Positions 16,531 through 25,352 of a DNA stretch of 64,000 bases are shown here, in pieces (position 1 is the first letter of the stretch; every line of letters begins with the position of its first letter). The notes under the pieces are model-generated. The model saw only the letters and a program-made list of their open reading frames with translations. It was not told the DNA's origin and made no database searches. Position numbers and translations under genes: made by a program. The DNA lies in assembly GCF_046127645.1 (NCBI RefSeq), contig NZ_CP175919.1. One strand, given 5' to 3'. Source of the DNA: Clostridium_F caseinilyticum (GTDB lineage Bacteria > Bacillota > Clostridia > Clostridiales > Clostridiaceae).

Positions 16531-16902
16531 TTATTTTTTCTTCTTTCCACCTATAGCTCTTTTTGGACCTTTTCTTGTTCTAGCGTTAGTCTTAGTCTTT
16601 TGACCTCTAACTGGAAGATTTCTTCTATGTCTTATTCCTCTGTAAGATCCAATTTCAACTAATCTCTTTATGTTAAGTTTTATTTCTCTTCTTAAGTCAC
16701 CTTCAACTTTTACGTTTTTATTAACGTAATCTCTGATTGCATTAACTTCTTCTTCTGATAGATCTTTAACTCTTGTATCTGGATTTATTCCAGTAGCTTT
16801 TAATATTTCTTGAGAAGTTGGTAAGCCAATTCCATATATATATGTTAGACCAATTTCTACTCTTTTTTCCTTTGGTAGGTCTATGCCTGAAATTCTTGCC
16901 AT
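16531..16902 (-). CDS. rpsM: 30S ribosomal protein S13
   Basis: A 123-residue uS13 of the 30S head, contacting the 50S subunit and P-site tRNA. It starts MARISGIDLPKEKRVEIGLTYI and has RGIRHRRNLPVRGQKTKTNARTRKG, with a basic tail. SD AGGAGG is present. First gene of the alpha block; a structured spacer of about 108 bases separates it from rpmJ. Confidence 0.98.
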   Translation of the reverse strand: MARISGIDLPKEKRVEIGLTYIYGIGLPTSQEILKATGINPDTRVKDLSEEEVNAIRDYVNKNVKVEGDLRREIKLNIKRLVEIGSYRGIRHRRNLPVRGQKTKTNARTRKGPKRAIGGKKKK

Positions 16903-16953
16903 TAAAGTTTACACCTCCTGAATTCCTACTTATTAATTTTTATTTATATTAAA

Positions 16954-17004
16954 GTTTTAGGCCAATGATATATTTTTAATATCATAGTCAGCCGCTCCTA
17001 AAAC
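16954..17004 (-). promoter_or_regulatory. structured RNA element ahead of rpsM
   Basis: Minus-strand RNA: GTTTTAGG (17004-16997) pairs with CCTAAAAC (16961-16954). Inside, TGATAT pairs with ATATCA across a short loop. It is the only long structured gap within this part of the cluster and lies just before the S13 gene, where E. coli has its S4-controlled alpha leader. The two sequences are not alike by eye. Confidence 0.45.
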
Positions 17005-17010
17005 CATTTA

Positions 17011-17359
<349 letters not shown>

Positions 17360-17366
17360 AAGGCAT

Positions 17367-17648
17367 TCAAACCTCCTTGTTAACTTGATGAGACTGTATA
17401 AATCTTTTTATTACAGAATTTTTAATGTTGTTACCTGTTGCCTTTAGATCTATTATATCTTCACAAATAATATTGGTAAATATCAAATGTTTAATTTTTT
17501 TCTTTTTAGGTTTATCTAAAGTATGAATATTTCCATCACAAATATATACATAATTTTCATCTAGTATATCTATTATAATGAAACTATTATCTTTATCCCT
17601 ACCTGCTCTTGATAAAACTAATCTACCAATCTGGCACTCTTTAGCCAA
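17367..17648 (-). CDS. KOW-domain, L14e-like putative RNA-binding protein
   Basis: A small protein (93 residues from TTG 17648, which lies 6 bases after GAGGTG; the longer GTG start at 17657 overlaps the SD). The N-terminal stretch CQIGRLVLSRAGRDKDNSFIII resembles the KOW fold of ribosomal L14e/L6e-type proteins, followed by a basic region (KPKKKKIKH). Such genes are found between map and infA in many clostridia. The role is unknown. Binding to RNA or ribosomes is inferred from fold and context only. Confidence 0.72.
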   Translation of the reverse strand: MAKECQIGRLVLSRAGRDKDNSFIIIDILDENYVYICDGNIHTLDKPKKKKIKHLIFTNIICEDIIDLKATGNNIKNSVIKRFIQSHQVNKEV

Positions 17649-17662
17649 TATATTCACCTCTA

Positions 17663-18412
17663 TTAAATTAAAGTGGTTATTTTAGGTCCTTCGTTTAATA
17701 TAGCCACAGTATTTTCATAATGAGCAGATAAACTACCATCTACAGTAACTACAGTCCACTTATTTGGTTCAACTTTTACATTGAAATCTCCTATATTAAC
17801 CATAGGCTCAATAGCTAAACACATTCCTTTTGATAATTTAGGTCCCCTGCCTGGCCTACCAAAGTTAGGTATTTCTGGATCTTCATGCATATCTTTTCCT
17901 ATGCCATGACCTACGTAATCCCTTACAATAGAAAATCCATAACTTTCAACATATTCTTGAATAGCTGCAGATATATCAGTTAATCTATTGCCAACTTTAG
18001 CTTTTTCTATACCTTTGAAAAAACTATTTTGGGTAACTTCTATTAGCTTAGCAGCTTCTTCAGATACATTTCCTACTGGAAATGTTCTTGCTGCATCACC
18101 CTGATATCCATTTAAAATAGCTCCACAGTCTATACTAATTATGTCTCCTTCATTTAGAATTCTATCTTTATTTGGTATTCCATGAACTACTTCATTATTA
18201 ACAGATGCACATATAGAAGCTGGGAAACCATAATATCCTTTAAAAGACGGTTTGGAATTTCTGCCTAATATAATCTCTTCTGCAATTCTATCTAATTCTC
18301 CAGTACTTATTCCTGGTTTTACATGCTTTTCTAAAGTTTCTAAGGCTTCAGCAACAACTTTTCCTGCTTTTATCATATATTCTATTTCAGAATCAGTTTT
18401 GATTATTATCAT
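17663..18412 (-). CDS. map: methionine aminopeptidase type I
   Basis: Removes the initiator Met from nascent proteins. The 249 residues carry the five metal ligands: Asp in SIDCGAILNGYQGDAAR (two), His in GHGIGKDMHEDPEIPNFG, Glu in AIEPMVNIG and Glu in HYENTVAI. The substrate His is in NEVVHGIPN. It lacks the N-terminal zinc finger of some types. ATG 18412 overlaps the adk stop (TAATG), coupling the two genes as is usual in the spc cluster. Confidence 0.97.
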   Translation of the reverse strand: MIIIKTDSEIEYMIKAGKVVAEALETLEKHVKPGISTGELDRIAEEIILGRNSKPSFKGYYGFPASICASVNNEVVHGIPNKDRILNEGDIISIDCGAILNGYQGDAARTFPVGNVSEEAAKLIEVTQNSFFKGIEKAKVGNRLTDISAAIQEYVESYGFSIVRDYVGHGIGKDMHEDPEIPNFGRPGRGPKLSKGMCLAIEPMVNIGDFNVKVEPNKWTVVTVDGSLSAHYENTVAILNEGPKITTLI

Positions 18413-19062
18413 TATTTATATCTCCCTAAAATATTTGAAATGTTTCCAAATACCTTATCAATTGCTTCAGTCCCATCAACTTCTGAGATTATACCATTGT
18501 CTTTATAATAATTTATAAGCGGATAAGTTTGTTTGCTGTAAACTTCTAATCTTTCTTTAACTGTTGCTTCTGTATCATCTTTTCTTTGAATTAATTCATT
18601 ATCACATATATCACATTTTCCTTCTACTTTAGGAGGATTAAATCTTATGTGATAACTTGCACCACAAGATGTGCAAACTCTTCTACCAGTCATTCTTTCC
18701 AAGATAAATTCTTCAGGCACTTTAGTTAATATCGCCACATCTAAATCCTTATTGATGCCCTTTAAAAATTCATCTAAAGCTTCTGCTTGAGCAACTGTTC
18801 TTGGAAAACCATCTAAAAGGAAACCATTATCACAATCATCTTTTGTTAATCTATCTTTAACTATTCCTATAGTTACCTCATCTGGCACTAATTGACCATT
18901 ATCTATATATCTTTTTGCTTCTATTCCTAAAGGAGTTTTTTCCTTTATGTTTGCCCTAAATATATCACCTGTTGATATATGAGGAATAGAAAATTTTTCA
19001 CTTATTAATTTTGCTTGAGTTCCTTTACCTGCTCCTGGAGGACCTAACAAAATTACACGCAT
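18412..19062 (-). CDS. adk: adenylate kinase (zinc-binding lid)
   Basis: Interconverts ATP + AMP and 2 ADP. The 216 residues have the P-loop GPPGAGKGTQA, the AMP site (STGDIFRANI), the DGFPRT motif, and a LID with four cysteines (CTSCGASYH and CDICDNEL). These mark the zinc-bearing form of Gram-positives. It lies between secY and map in the standard order. Confidence 0.98.
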   Translation of the reverse strand: MRVILLGPPGAGKGTQAKLISEKFSIPHISTGDIFRANIKEKTPLGIEAKRYIDNGQLVPDEVTIGIVKDRLTKDDCDNGFLLDGFPRTVAQAEALDEFLKGINKDLDVAILTKVPEEFILERMTGRRVCTSCGASYHIRFNPPKVEGKCDICDNELIQRKDDTEATVKERLEVYSKQTYPLINYYKDNGIISEVDGTEAIDKVFGNISNILGRYK

Positions 19063-19085
19063 CCATAATCATCTCCAAAACATTT

Positions 19086-20363
19086 TTATTTTAAGAAACC
19101 TTGATAGTGACGCATAACTAATTGAGATTCCATTTGTCTTATAGTATCTAATGCAAATCCAACCATAATTAACATACTTGTTCCTCCAAAGGATATGCCT
19201 TGGAACTTACTATATGTTGCCATAATTATTGGAAATATTGCTATAATAGCTGCAAAAGTTCCGCCAATTATAGAGCTCTTTGTTATTACTCTTTCTATAT
19301 ATTCTGCTGTAGGTTCCCCTGGTCTTATTCCTGGTATAAATCCGGATGATTTATGCATGTTTTCTGACATTTCATCAGGTTTAAAAGTTACCACTGTATA
19401 AAACCAAGTAAAGAACACTGTTAATACAAAATATAACACAATATAAGCAATACTTTTATCTCTAAAAGGACTGTATTTATTTAAAGTAATAAACTTATAA
19501 AAAGCTGATTCTGGCCAAAATTGACCAATGGTAAGTGGAAACTGCATCACTGATATAGCAAATATAATACCTATAACCGCAGAGGAATTAACATTTATTG
19601 GTATGTGTGTAGATTGACCTTTATAAATTTTATTTCCTACTGCTCTCCCAGCATATTGGACAGGTATCCTTCTTTCGGCTAAGTTCATTATTACAACTAA
19701 TAAGAATAATGCTAAAGCTATTACTATAAACACTATAACTTCTACAAAATTTACTGTTTCAGCCTTTTGAAGTCCTACTATGCTATATATAGTTGACGGG
19801 AATCTAGATACTATGTTAACAAATATTATTAGTGATATTCCGTTACCTATACCTTTTTCTGTTATCTTATCACCGTACCACATTAAAAAAGTTGATGCAG
19901 TAGTTAATGTTATTATAATTATGAATAAATTTAACTTTGATCCATCTCTAAGTGCTCCAGCACGAGCAATTATCGCATATGTACTGAATGCTTGAATAAC
20001 ACCAAGTATAACTGCACCATACCTAGTATATTGTTGAATTTTTTTTCTTCCCTCTTCTCCTTCTTTTGAAAGACTTTCTAAAGAAGGTAATGCAATTGTA
20101 AGTAACTGCATTATAATCGAAGAGTTAATATACGGTACAACACCCATAGCAAATATACTAAATCTACTAAAAGCTCCTCCGGATATTAAATCATAAAATC
20201 CAAATAATGATCCGTTTTGTGTGAGATTAGCCAATTTAGATGTATCAATTCCAGGAACTGGGATATAGTTTCCCATCCTGAAAATTGCTATCATAAATAA
20301 AGTAAAAATTAATCTTTTCCTTAAATCGGGAACCTTCCAAGCATTACGTAGGGTTGATAGCAT
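19086..20363 (-). CDS. secY: protein translocase subunit SecY
   Basis: Ten-helix channel of the Sec translocon in the plasma membrane, 425 residues. Signatures include MGNYIPVPGID, the plug region GGAFSRFSIFAMGVVPYINSS and the cytosolic GKITEKGIGNGISLIIF-type loop. ATG 20363 directly abuts the rplO stop, and the SD GAGGTGATATAA lies in the rplO end. The partner secE is in this window; secG is not. Confidence 0.97.
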   Translation of the reverse strand: MLSTLRNAWKVPDLRKRLIFTLFMIAIFRMGNYIPVPGIDTSKLANLTQNGSLFGFYDLISGGAFSRFSIFAMGVVPYINSSIIMQLLTIALPSLESLSKEGEEGRKKIQQYTRYGAVILGVIQAFSTYAIIARAGALRDGSKLNLFIIIITLTTASTFLMWYGDKITEKGIGNGISLIIFVNIVSRFPSTIYSIVGLQKAETVNFVEVIVFIVIALALFLLVVIMNLAERRIPVQYAGRAVGNKIYKGQSTHIPINVNSSAVIGIIFAISVMQFPLTIGQFWPESAFYKFITLNKYSPFRDKSIAYIVLYFVLTVFFTWFYTVVTFKPDEMSENMHKSSGFIPGIRPGEPTAEYIERVITKSSIIGGTFAAIIAIFPIIMATYSKFQGISFGGTSMLIMVGFALDTIRQMESQLVMRHYQGFLK

Positions 20364-20804
20364 TTATATCACCTCAACTTTTCCTCCTGCTGCTTCTATC
20401 TTTTCAATAGCTGATTTAGAGAACTTTGCTGCTTTAACAGTTAATTTTTTTTCTATGTTTCCATTTCCTAAAATTTTAACTCCATCTTTAACCTTTTTTA
20501 CTACTCTTTTTTCAACTAAAAGTTCTGGAGTTACAACTGTTCCATCCTCAAAGCAATTTAATCTATCAAGATTTATTGCTGCATATTCTTTAGCAAATAT
20601 GTTTTTGAAACCTCTTTTTGGAAGTCTTCTATATAATGGCATTTGACCACCTTCAAAACCTGGTCTTACTCCACCACCGCTTCTAGAGTTTTGTCCGTTT
20701 TGACCTTTTCCGCTTGTTTTACCTAATCCAGAACCTGTTCCTCTACCTACTCTTTTTGATGCTTTATTTGCACCTTCAGCTGCTTTTAATTCGTGAAGTT
20801 TCAT
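20364..20804 (-). CDS. rplO: 50S ribosomal protein L15
   Basis: A 146-residue uL15. The Gly/Arg-rich N-terminal extension (RVGRGTGSGLGKTSGKGQ) and the signature near the C-terminus (AAKFSKSAIEKIEAAGGKVEVI) identify it. Directly upstream of secY with no gap, 19 bases after rpmD. Confidence 0.98.
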   Translation of the reverse strand: MKLHELKAAEGANKASKRVGRGTGSGLGKTSGKGQNGQNSRSGGGVRPGFEGGQMPLYRRLPKRGFKNIFAKEYAAINLDRLNCFEDGTVVTPELLVEKRVVKKVKDGVKILGNGNIEKKLTVKAAKFSKSAIEKIEAAGGKVEVI

Positions 20805-20823
20805 ATAATTACACCTCCTCTTA

Positions 20824-21003
20824 CTATGCTTCTTCTACTTTTAATAAGTAACTTACCTTTTTTATCATTCCACTTATTTGAGGAGTTTCCTCATGTTCAA
20901 CTATGTTACCAATCTTTTTTAGTCCAAGAGCATTAACAGTAGCTATTTGATCTTTTTTTCTACCTATTAAGCTCTTAACTAATGTTATTTTAACCTTAGC
21001 CAC
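20824..21003 (-). CDS. rpmD: 50S ribosomal protein L30
   Basis: A 59-residue uL30 starting at GTG 21003 behind AGGAGG. It reads MAKVKITLVKSLIGRKKDQI and ends LLKVEEA, with GLKKIGNIVEHEETPQISGM as the family core. Normal spc-operon position between rpsE and rplO. Confidence 0.96.
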   Translation of the reverse strand: MAKVKITLVKSLIGRKKDQIATVNALGLKKIGNIVEHEETPQISGMIKKVSYLLKVEEA

Positions 21004-21016
21004 GGCCAGTTACCTC

Positions 21017-21514
21017 CTAACCTAAAATCTCTTCTACAGTCTTACCTCTAAGTTTAGCTATATCCTCAACTGTTCTTAATCTTGCTAATCCGTCTATTGT
21101 AGCATTAATCATGTTTTTAGGATTATTAGAACCTTTTGATTTAGCTCTAACGTCTTTTAATCCAGCAAGTTCAAGTACGGCTCTAACAGGTCCACCTGCT
21201 ATAACTCCTGTACCTTCTTTAGCTGTCATTATAAGAACTTCTCCCTTACCAAACTTTCCGATTATATCGTGTGGTACAGTAGTTCCTACTGTTTTAACTT
21301 CAACTATATTCTTTTTAGCATCTTCTATTGCTTTTCTTATTGCTTCAGGTATTTCTATAGATTTTCCTGTACCAACACCAACGTGTCCTGCTTCATCTCC
21401 AACAACAACTAGTACGCTAAATCTAAAGTTTCTACCACCTTTAACAACCTTAGCAACTCTGTTTATATGGACAACTTTTTCTTTTAAATTTAAAGTGCTA
21501 GGATCAATTCTCAT
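21017..21514 (-). CDS. rpsE: 30S ribosomal protein S5
   Basis: A 165-residue uS5 at the mRNA entry side of the 30S subunit. Signatures: EKVVHINRVAKVVKGGRNFRF, VGVGTGKSIEIPEAIRKA and GTGVIAGGPVRAVLELAGLKDV. Length is normal. Follows rplR by 17 bases. Confidence 0.98.
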   Translation of the reverse strand: MRIDPSTLNLKEKVVHINRVAKVVKGGRNFRFSVLVVVGDEAGHVGVGTGKSIEIPEAIRKAIEDAKKNIVEVKTVGTTVPHDIIGKFGKGEVLIMTAKEGTGVIAGGPVRAVLELAGLKDVRAKSKGSNNPKNMINATIDGLARLRTVEDIAKLRGKTVEEILG

Positions 21515-21531
21515 TTATTTCCCTCCTTTTT

Positions 21532-21891
21532 TTAAAAATCAAGACCTGCTTCTCTTGCACCTTCTGCAAGTTCTTTAACTCTTCCGTGATATATAAATCC
21601 GCCTCTATCAAATACGACTTTGTTTAAGCCTTTTTCTAACGCTTTTTCAGCTATGATTTTTCCAACTAATTTAGCGCCTTCTTTGTTGCTACCTGCACCA
21701 TCGAATCCTTTTTCTGTACTTGATGCAGCAACTAATGTTTTTCCTTCTACATCATCTATTAATTGAGCATATATATGTTTTTCACTTCTATATACTGATA
21801 GTCTTGGACGTTCAGCTGTTCCAAAAATCTTTTTACGAACTCTCATGTGACGTCTTGTTCTTGATTTAGATCTATCATTTTTCTTAAACAT
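21532..21891 (-). CDS. rplR: 50S ribosomal protein L18
   Basis: A 119-residue uL18, a 5S rRNA-binding protein of the central protuberance. It begins MFKKNDRSKSRTRRHMRVRKK and ends GRVKELAEGAREAGLDF. ATG 21891 is used; an in-frame GTG at 21900 lies inside the SD AAGGAGTG. Sits between rplF and rpsE. Confidence 0.97.
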   Translation of the reverse strand: MFKKNDRSKSRTRRHMRVRKKIFGTAERPRLSVYRSEKHIYAQLIDDVEGKTLVAASSTEKGFDGAGSNKEGAKLVGKIIAEKALEKGLNKVVFDRGGFIYHGRVKELAEGAREAGLDF

Positions 21892-21909
21892 AGGTTTCAC
21901 TCCTTTCCG

Positions 21910-22452
21910 TTATTTCTTACCAGTCTTACCTTCCTTACGTCTTATAACTTCATTTTCGTATTTAATTCCTTTTCCTTTGTAAGGTTCAGGTTTTCTCCAT
22001 TTTCTTATGTCTGCTGCTACAGCACCTACTAATTCTTTATCTATACCTTTAACTTTTACCTTGGTTCCACCTTCAACTTCAAAATCCACTCCTGAAACTG
22101 CTTCCATTTCAACTGGATGTGAGAATCCAAGGCTAAGTACTAATTTCTTTCCTTGTAATTGTGCTCTATAACCAACACCTACTAGTTCTAATGTTTTAAC
22201 GTATCCTTCATTAACTCCTGTTACCATGTTGTTTATTAAAGCTCTTGTTAATCCATGAAGAGCTCTTACATCTTTATGATCATTGTCTCTAGTTACAACT
22301 ACTGAATTATCTTCTACAGCTATGTTTACTTTTTTGTTCATAGCTTTTACTAACTCTCCCTTTGGTCCTTTTACAGTAACAACGTTATCTGGTGTTACTG
22401 TAACAGTTACTCCATTAGGGATAGTTACTGGAAGTTTTCCTACTCTTGACAT
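21910..22452 (-). CDS. rplF: 50S ribosomal protein L6
   Basis: A 180-residue uL6 with the double L6 fold. It starts MSRVGKLPVTIPNGV, and the C-terminal signature KWRKPEPYKGKGIKYENEVI is present. Located near the sarcin-ricin loop in the 50S subunit. Follows rpsH by 23 bases. Confidence 0.98.
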   Translation of the reverse strand: MSRVGKLPVTIPNGVTVTVTPDNVVTVKGPKGELVKAMNKKVNIAVEDNSVVVTRDNDHKDVRALHGLTRALINNMVTGVNEGYVKTLELVGVGYRAQLQGKKLVLSLGFSHPVEMEAVSGVDFEVEGGTKVKVKGIDKELVGAVAADIRKWRKPEPYKGKGIKYENEVIRRKEGKTGKK

Positions 22453-22475
22453 TTATTGCACCTCCTATTCTCCAA

Positions 22476-22874
22476 TTACCATATGTAGCAAAGTACTTCT
22501 CCGCCAACGCCTAATTTTCTTGCTTCTCTATCTGTAACAATTCCTTTAGAAGTAGAAACTACAGCTACTCCTAGACCGTTTAAAACTTTAGGAGTTTCAT
22601 CTTTTCTACAATAAACTCTTAGACCTGGTTTTGATATTCTTTTAAGACCAGTTATTATTCTTTCTTTGTTTTGTCCGTATTTCATTGTGATTCTTAGCAT
22701 ATCTACAGAACCATCTCTGTATTCTTCTAAATCTCTTATATAACCTTCTGTAAGCATTATATTTGCTATGGCTTTTTTTATGTTAGATGAAGGAACTTCT
22801 ACTACTTCATGTCTAACTATATTTGCGTTTCTTATACGTGTTAATAAATCTGCTATTGGATCAGACATTACCAT
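22476..22874 (-). CDS. rpsH: 30S ribosomal protein S8
   Basis: A 132-residue uS8, binder of 16S helix 21 and repressor of the spc operon in E. coli. It starts (MVM)SDPIADLLTRIRNAN and ends with the signature GVAVVSTSKGIVTDREARK. ATG 22874 is 8 bases from GGAGG; a second ATG lies 6 bases in. No S8-site mimic was recognised upstream of rplE, which would be the E. coli place. Confidence 0.97.
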   Translation of the reverse strand: MVMSDPIADLLTRIRNANIVRHEVVEVPSSNIKKAIANIMLTEGYIRDLEEYRDGSVDMLRITMKYGQNKERIITGLKRISKPGLRVYCRKDETPKVLNGLGVAVVSTSKGIVTDREARKLGVGGEVLCYIW

Positions 22875-22903
22875 TTATTTTGCCTCCTTTCGCTTTTCGA
22901 ATA

Positions 22904-23089
22904 TTACCAGCTGGCTTTTTTGCATCCAGGGATTTCACCCTTATAAGCAAGCTCTCTAAAACATATACGACAGATACCGTATTTTTTCAATACTGAATGT
23001 GGTCTTCCACAAATTCTGCATCTTGTATAAGCTCTACTTGAGTATTTTGGTGTTTTATTCCACTTTTCTATTAAAGCTTTACGTGCCAT
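22904..23089 (-). CDS. rpsN: 30S ribosomal protein S14, zinc-binding type Z
   Basis: A 61-residue uS14 of the short C+ type: two CxxC motifs (RCRICGRPH and CRICFRELA) hold zinc. It begins MARKALIEKWNKTPKYSSRAYT and ends GCKKASW. Spc-operon place between rplE and rpsH. Confidence 0.98.
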   Translation of the reverse strand: MARKALIEKWNKTPKYSSRAYTRCRICGRPHSVLKKYGICRICFRELAYKGEIPGCKKASW

Positions 23090-23104
23090 AGATTTCCCTC
23101 CTTA

Positions 23105-23647
23105 TTAACGAACAAATGGCATTCCAAGGAATCTTAATAACTCTCTTGCTTCCTCGTCAGTCTTTGCAGTTGTTACAAAAATTATATCCATACCTCTAAT
23201 TTTATCAATCTTATCATATTCTATTTCTGGGAATATTAATTGTTCTTTTATTCCTATAGCATAGTTTCCTCTTCCATCAAATGATTTGCTTGAAACTCCG
23301 CTGAAATCTCTAACTCTAGGTAAAGCTACATTTATTAATTTATCTGCAAATTCATACATGTTTTGCTTTCTTAATGTAACTTTGCATCCTAGTGGCATAT
23401 TTTCTCTTATTTTAAAGTTAGCTACTGATTTTTTAGCTTTAGTTAATATTGGTTTTTGACCAGTTATTTTAGCTAAATCTTCTACTGCTGCTTCAAGAGC
23501 TTTTTGATTCTCTTTAGCTTCACCAACACCCATATTGATAACTATTTTTTCAAGTTTTGGTACTTCCATTATATTTTTATATCCGAACTTATCCATTAAA
23601 GCTGATACAACTTCTTTTTCATACTTTTCTTGTAATCTTGGCATCAT
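23105..23647 (-). CDS. rplE: 50S ribosomal protein L5
   Basis: A 180-residue uL5, 5S rRNA-binding protein that forms an intersubunit bridge and contacts P-site tRNA. Signatures: PKLEKIVINMGVGEAKENQK and LRENMPLG-type K-F-K-I-R-E-N-M-P-L-G, ending FLGMPFVR. Two ATGs at the start (23647, 23644); the first is 8 bases from GGAGG. Confidence 0.98.
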   Translation of the reverse strand: MMPRLQEKYEKEVVSALMDKFGYKNIMEVPKLEKIVINMGVGEAKENQKALEAAVEDLAKITGQKPILTKAKKSVANFKIRENMPLGCKVTLRKQNMYEFADKLINVALPRVRDFSGVSSKSFDGRGNYAIGIKEQLIFPEIEYDKIDKIRGMDIIFVTTAKTDEEARELLRFLGMPFVR

Positions 23648-23669
23648 CCTTTATACCTCCTTTCAAGAA

Positions 23670-23987
23670 TTAAAATGTTTCTCCGCACTTTTTGCATACT
23701 CTTACTTTTGTTCCATCTTCTAAAATCTTATTACTGATTCTAGTAGCTGATTTGCATTTATTACAATATAGCATTACTTTTGAGCTAAATATTGGGGCTT
23801 CTTTATGTATTATTCCACCCTGCATATTTTCTCTATTTGGTTTTTGGTGTTTAGTTACTACATTTACATCTTTAACTACTACTTTACCTTTTTTAGGTAA
23901 TGCAGATAAAACTTCTCCAATTTTACCTTTATCTTTACCAGATATAACAATAACTGTATCTTTTTTTCTTACATGTATTTTGCTCAT
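23670..23987 (-). CDS. rplX: 50S ribosomal protein L24
   Basis: A 105-residue uL24, assembly initiator of the 50S subunit. It has the KOW motif (VIVISGKDKGKIGEVL) and QGGIIHKEAPIFSSKVMLYC. Unlike many L24 proteins it carries two CxxC pairs (CNKC and CKKC) near the C-terminus, a zinc-type tail seen in Firmicutes. Confidence 0.97.
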   Translation of the reverse strand: MSKIHVRKKDTVIVISGKDKGKIGEVLSALPKKGKVVVKDVNVVTKHQKPNRENMQGGIIHKEAPIFSSKVMLYCNKCKSATRISNKILEDGTKVRVCKKCGETF

Positions 23988-24010
23988 TATTTAGCCACCT
24001 CCTTGTATTA

Positions 24011-24379
24011 TTATAAAACTTCAGGTGCTAATGATAGTATTTTATTGAACTCTTTATCCCTTAGCTCCCTTGCAACTGGTCCAAAAATACGAGTTCCTTT
24101 TGGGTTCTTATCATCTTTTATTATAACTGCTGCATTTTCATCAAATTTTATGTAAGAACCATCTGCTCTTCTTAATCCTTTAACTGATCTTACTATAACA
24201 GCCTTTACAACTTCACCTTTTTTAACAACACCGCCTGGTGTTGCACTTTTAACACTAGCAACTATTACATCTCCGATATTTCCCCATTTTCTGTGGGAAC
24301 CACCTAAAACTCTTATACACATAATTTCCTTTGCTCCGGAATTATCTGCTACCTTTAATCTTGTTTGTTGCTGAATCAT
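24011..24379 (-). CDS. rplN: 50S ribosomal protein L14
   Basis: A 122-residue uL14 at the subunit interface. It starts [22 protein letters not shown], an almost invariant N-terminus, and has the signature [20 protein letters not shown] and ends [10 protein letters not shown]. Between rpsQ and rplX. Confidence 0.98.
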
Positions 24380-24413
24380 GTAAAATACCCTCCTTTCGGC
24401 TTCTTGCTACAAA

Positions 24414-24668
24414 CTATTTAGCTTTTTCTACTATTTCAACAAGTCTCCATCTTTTTTGTTTTGATAATGGTCTTGTTTCCATTATTAATACTCTATCATT
24501 TATATTAGCTGTATTATTTTCATCATGAGCTTTGAACTTAGTAGTTCTGTTCATAATTTTACCATATAATGGATGACGAACCTTTGTTTCTACTGCAACT
24601 ACGATTGTCTTATCCATTTTATTTGAAACTACTCTACCGATTCTTGTCTTTCTATTTGATCTTTCCAC
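24414..24668 (-). CDS. rpsQ: 30S ribosomal protein S17
   Basis: An 84-residue uS17, primary 16S binder. Signatures: RKTRIGRVVSNKMDKTIVVAVE and the C-terminal IMETRPLSKQKRWRLVEIVEKA. Follows rpmC by 21 bases. Confidence 0.97.
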   Translation of the reverse strand: MERSNRKTRIGRVVSNKMDKTIVVAVETKVRHPLYGKIMNRTTKFKAHDENNTANINDRVLIMETRPLSKQKRWRLVEIVEKAK

Positions 24669-24689
24669 AGGATTTACCTCCCTTCAGTT

Positions 24690-24902
24690 TTACTGTTGAT
24701 ATGCTCTTATCTCTTCTTCTCTTAAGATAGTTTTAATTTGAGCTATTGATTTTTTCACTTCTCTAATTCTCATTGGGTTTTCTAACTGACCTGTAGCTAA
24801 TTGAAATCTTAAATTGAATAATTCCGCTTTTAGATCATTTAACTTTGATTGTAACTCTTGTGGGCTGCTTTTTCTTAATTCTTGTAATTCTCTAGCCTTC
24901 AT
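24690..24902 (-). CDS. rpmC: 50S ribosomal protein L29
   Basis: A 70-residue helical uL29 at the tunnel exit, part of the docking site for trigger factor and SRP. It starts MKARELQELRKSS and has NLRFQLATGQLENPMRIREVKK. The start codon lies inside the last codons of rplP (11-base overlap), with GGTGG as SD. Confidence 0.97.
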   Translation of the reverse strand: MKARELQELRKSSPQELQSKLNDLKAELFNLRFQLATGQLENPMRIREVKKSIAQIKTILREEEIRAYQQ

Positions 24903-25335
24903 TTACTTCACCACCCATTTCTTCAAAATCTCTTCTTGTTACAAACTTAGTTTTAACTGGTAGTTTGTGTGAAGCAAGTCTCATAGCTTCTCTTGCAACT
25001 GTTTCACTTACACCAGAGATTTCAAATAAAACTCTACCTGGTTTTACAACAGCTACCCAGTATTCTGGTGAACCTTTACCAGAACCCATACGTGTTTCTG
25101 CTGGCTTTTCTGTTACAGGCTTATCTGGGAAGATTTTTATCCAAACCTTTCCTCCTCTTTTAACGTATCTGTTGATCGCTATTCTGGCAGCTTCTATTTG
25201 GTTGCTTGTAATCCAACCACATTCAGTTGCTTGTATTCCGAAATCACCGTATGCTATGAAGTTACCTCTTGTAGCTTTACCCTTCATTCTGCCACGTTGT
25301 ACTTTACGACGCTTAACTCTTTTAGGCATTAACAT
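24892..25335 (-). CDS. rplP: 50S ribosomal protein L16
   Basis: A 147-residue uL16 near the A site and L7/L12 stalk base. Signatures: PKRVKRRKVQRGRMKGKATRGN, KPVTEKPAETRMGSGKGSPEYW and EAMRLASHKLPVKTKF. ATG 25335 is 8 bases from GGAGG. Overlaps the start of rpmC. Confidence 0.98.
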   Translation of the reverse strand: MLMPKRVKRRKVQRGRMKGKATRGNFIAYGDFGIQATECGWITSNQIEAARIAINRYVKRGGKVWIKIFPDKPVTEKPAETRMGSGKGSPEYWVAVVKPGRVLFEISGVSETVAREAMRLASHKLPVKTKFVTRRDFEEMGGEVNEG

Positions 25336-25352
25336 ATGTTATTCCTCCTTCC

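Noticed and set aside
21111..21578. 155-codon open frame opposite rpsE and rplR
   Set aside because: Antisense shadow spanning two ribosomal genes, with low-complexity Ser/Pro composition and no SD.
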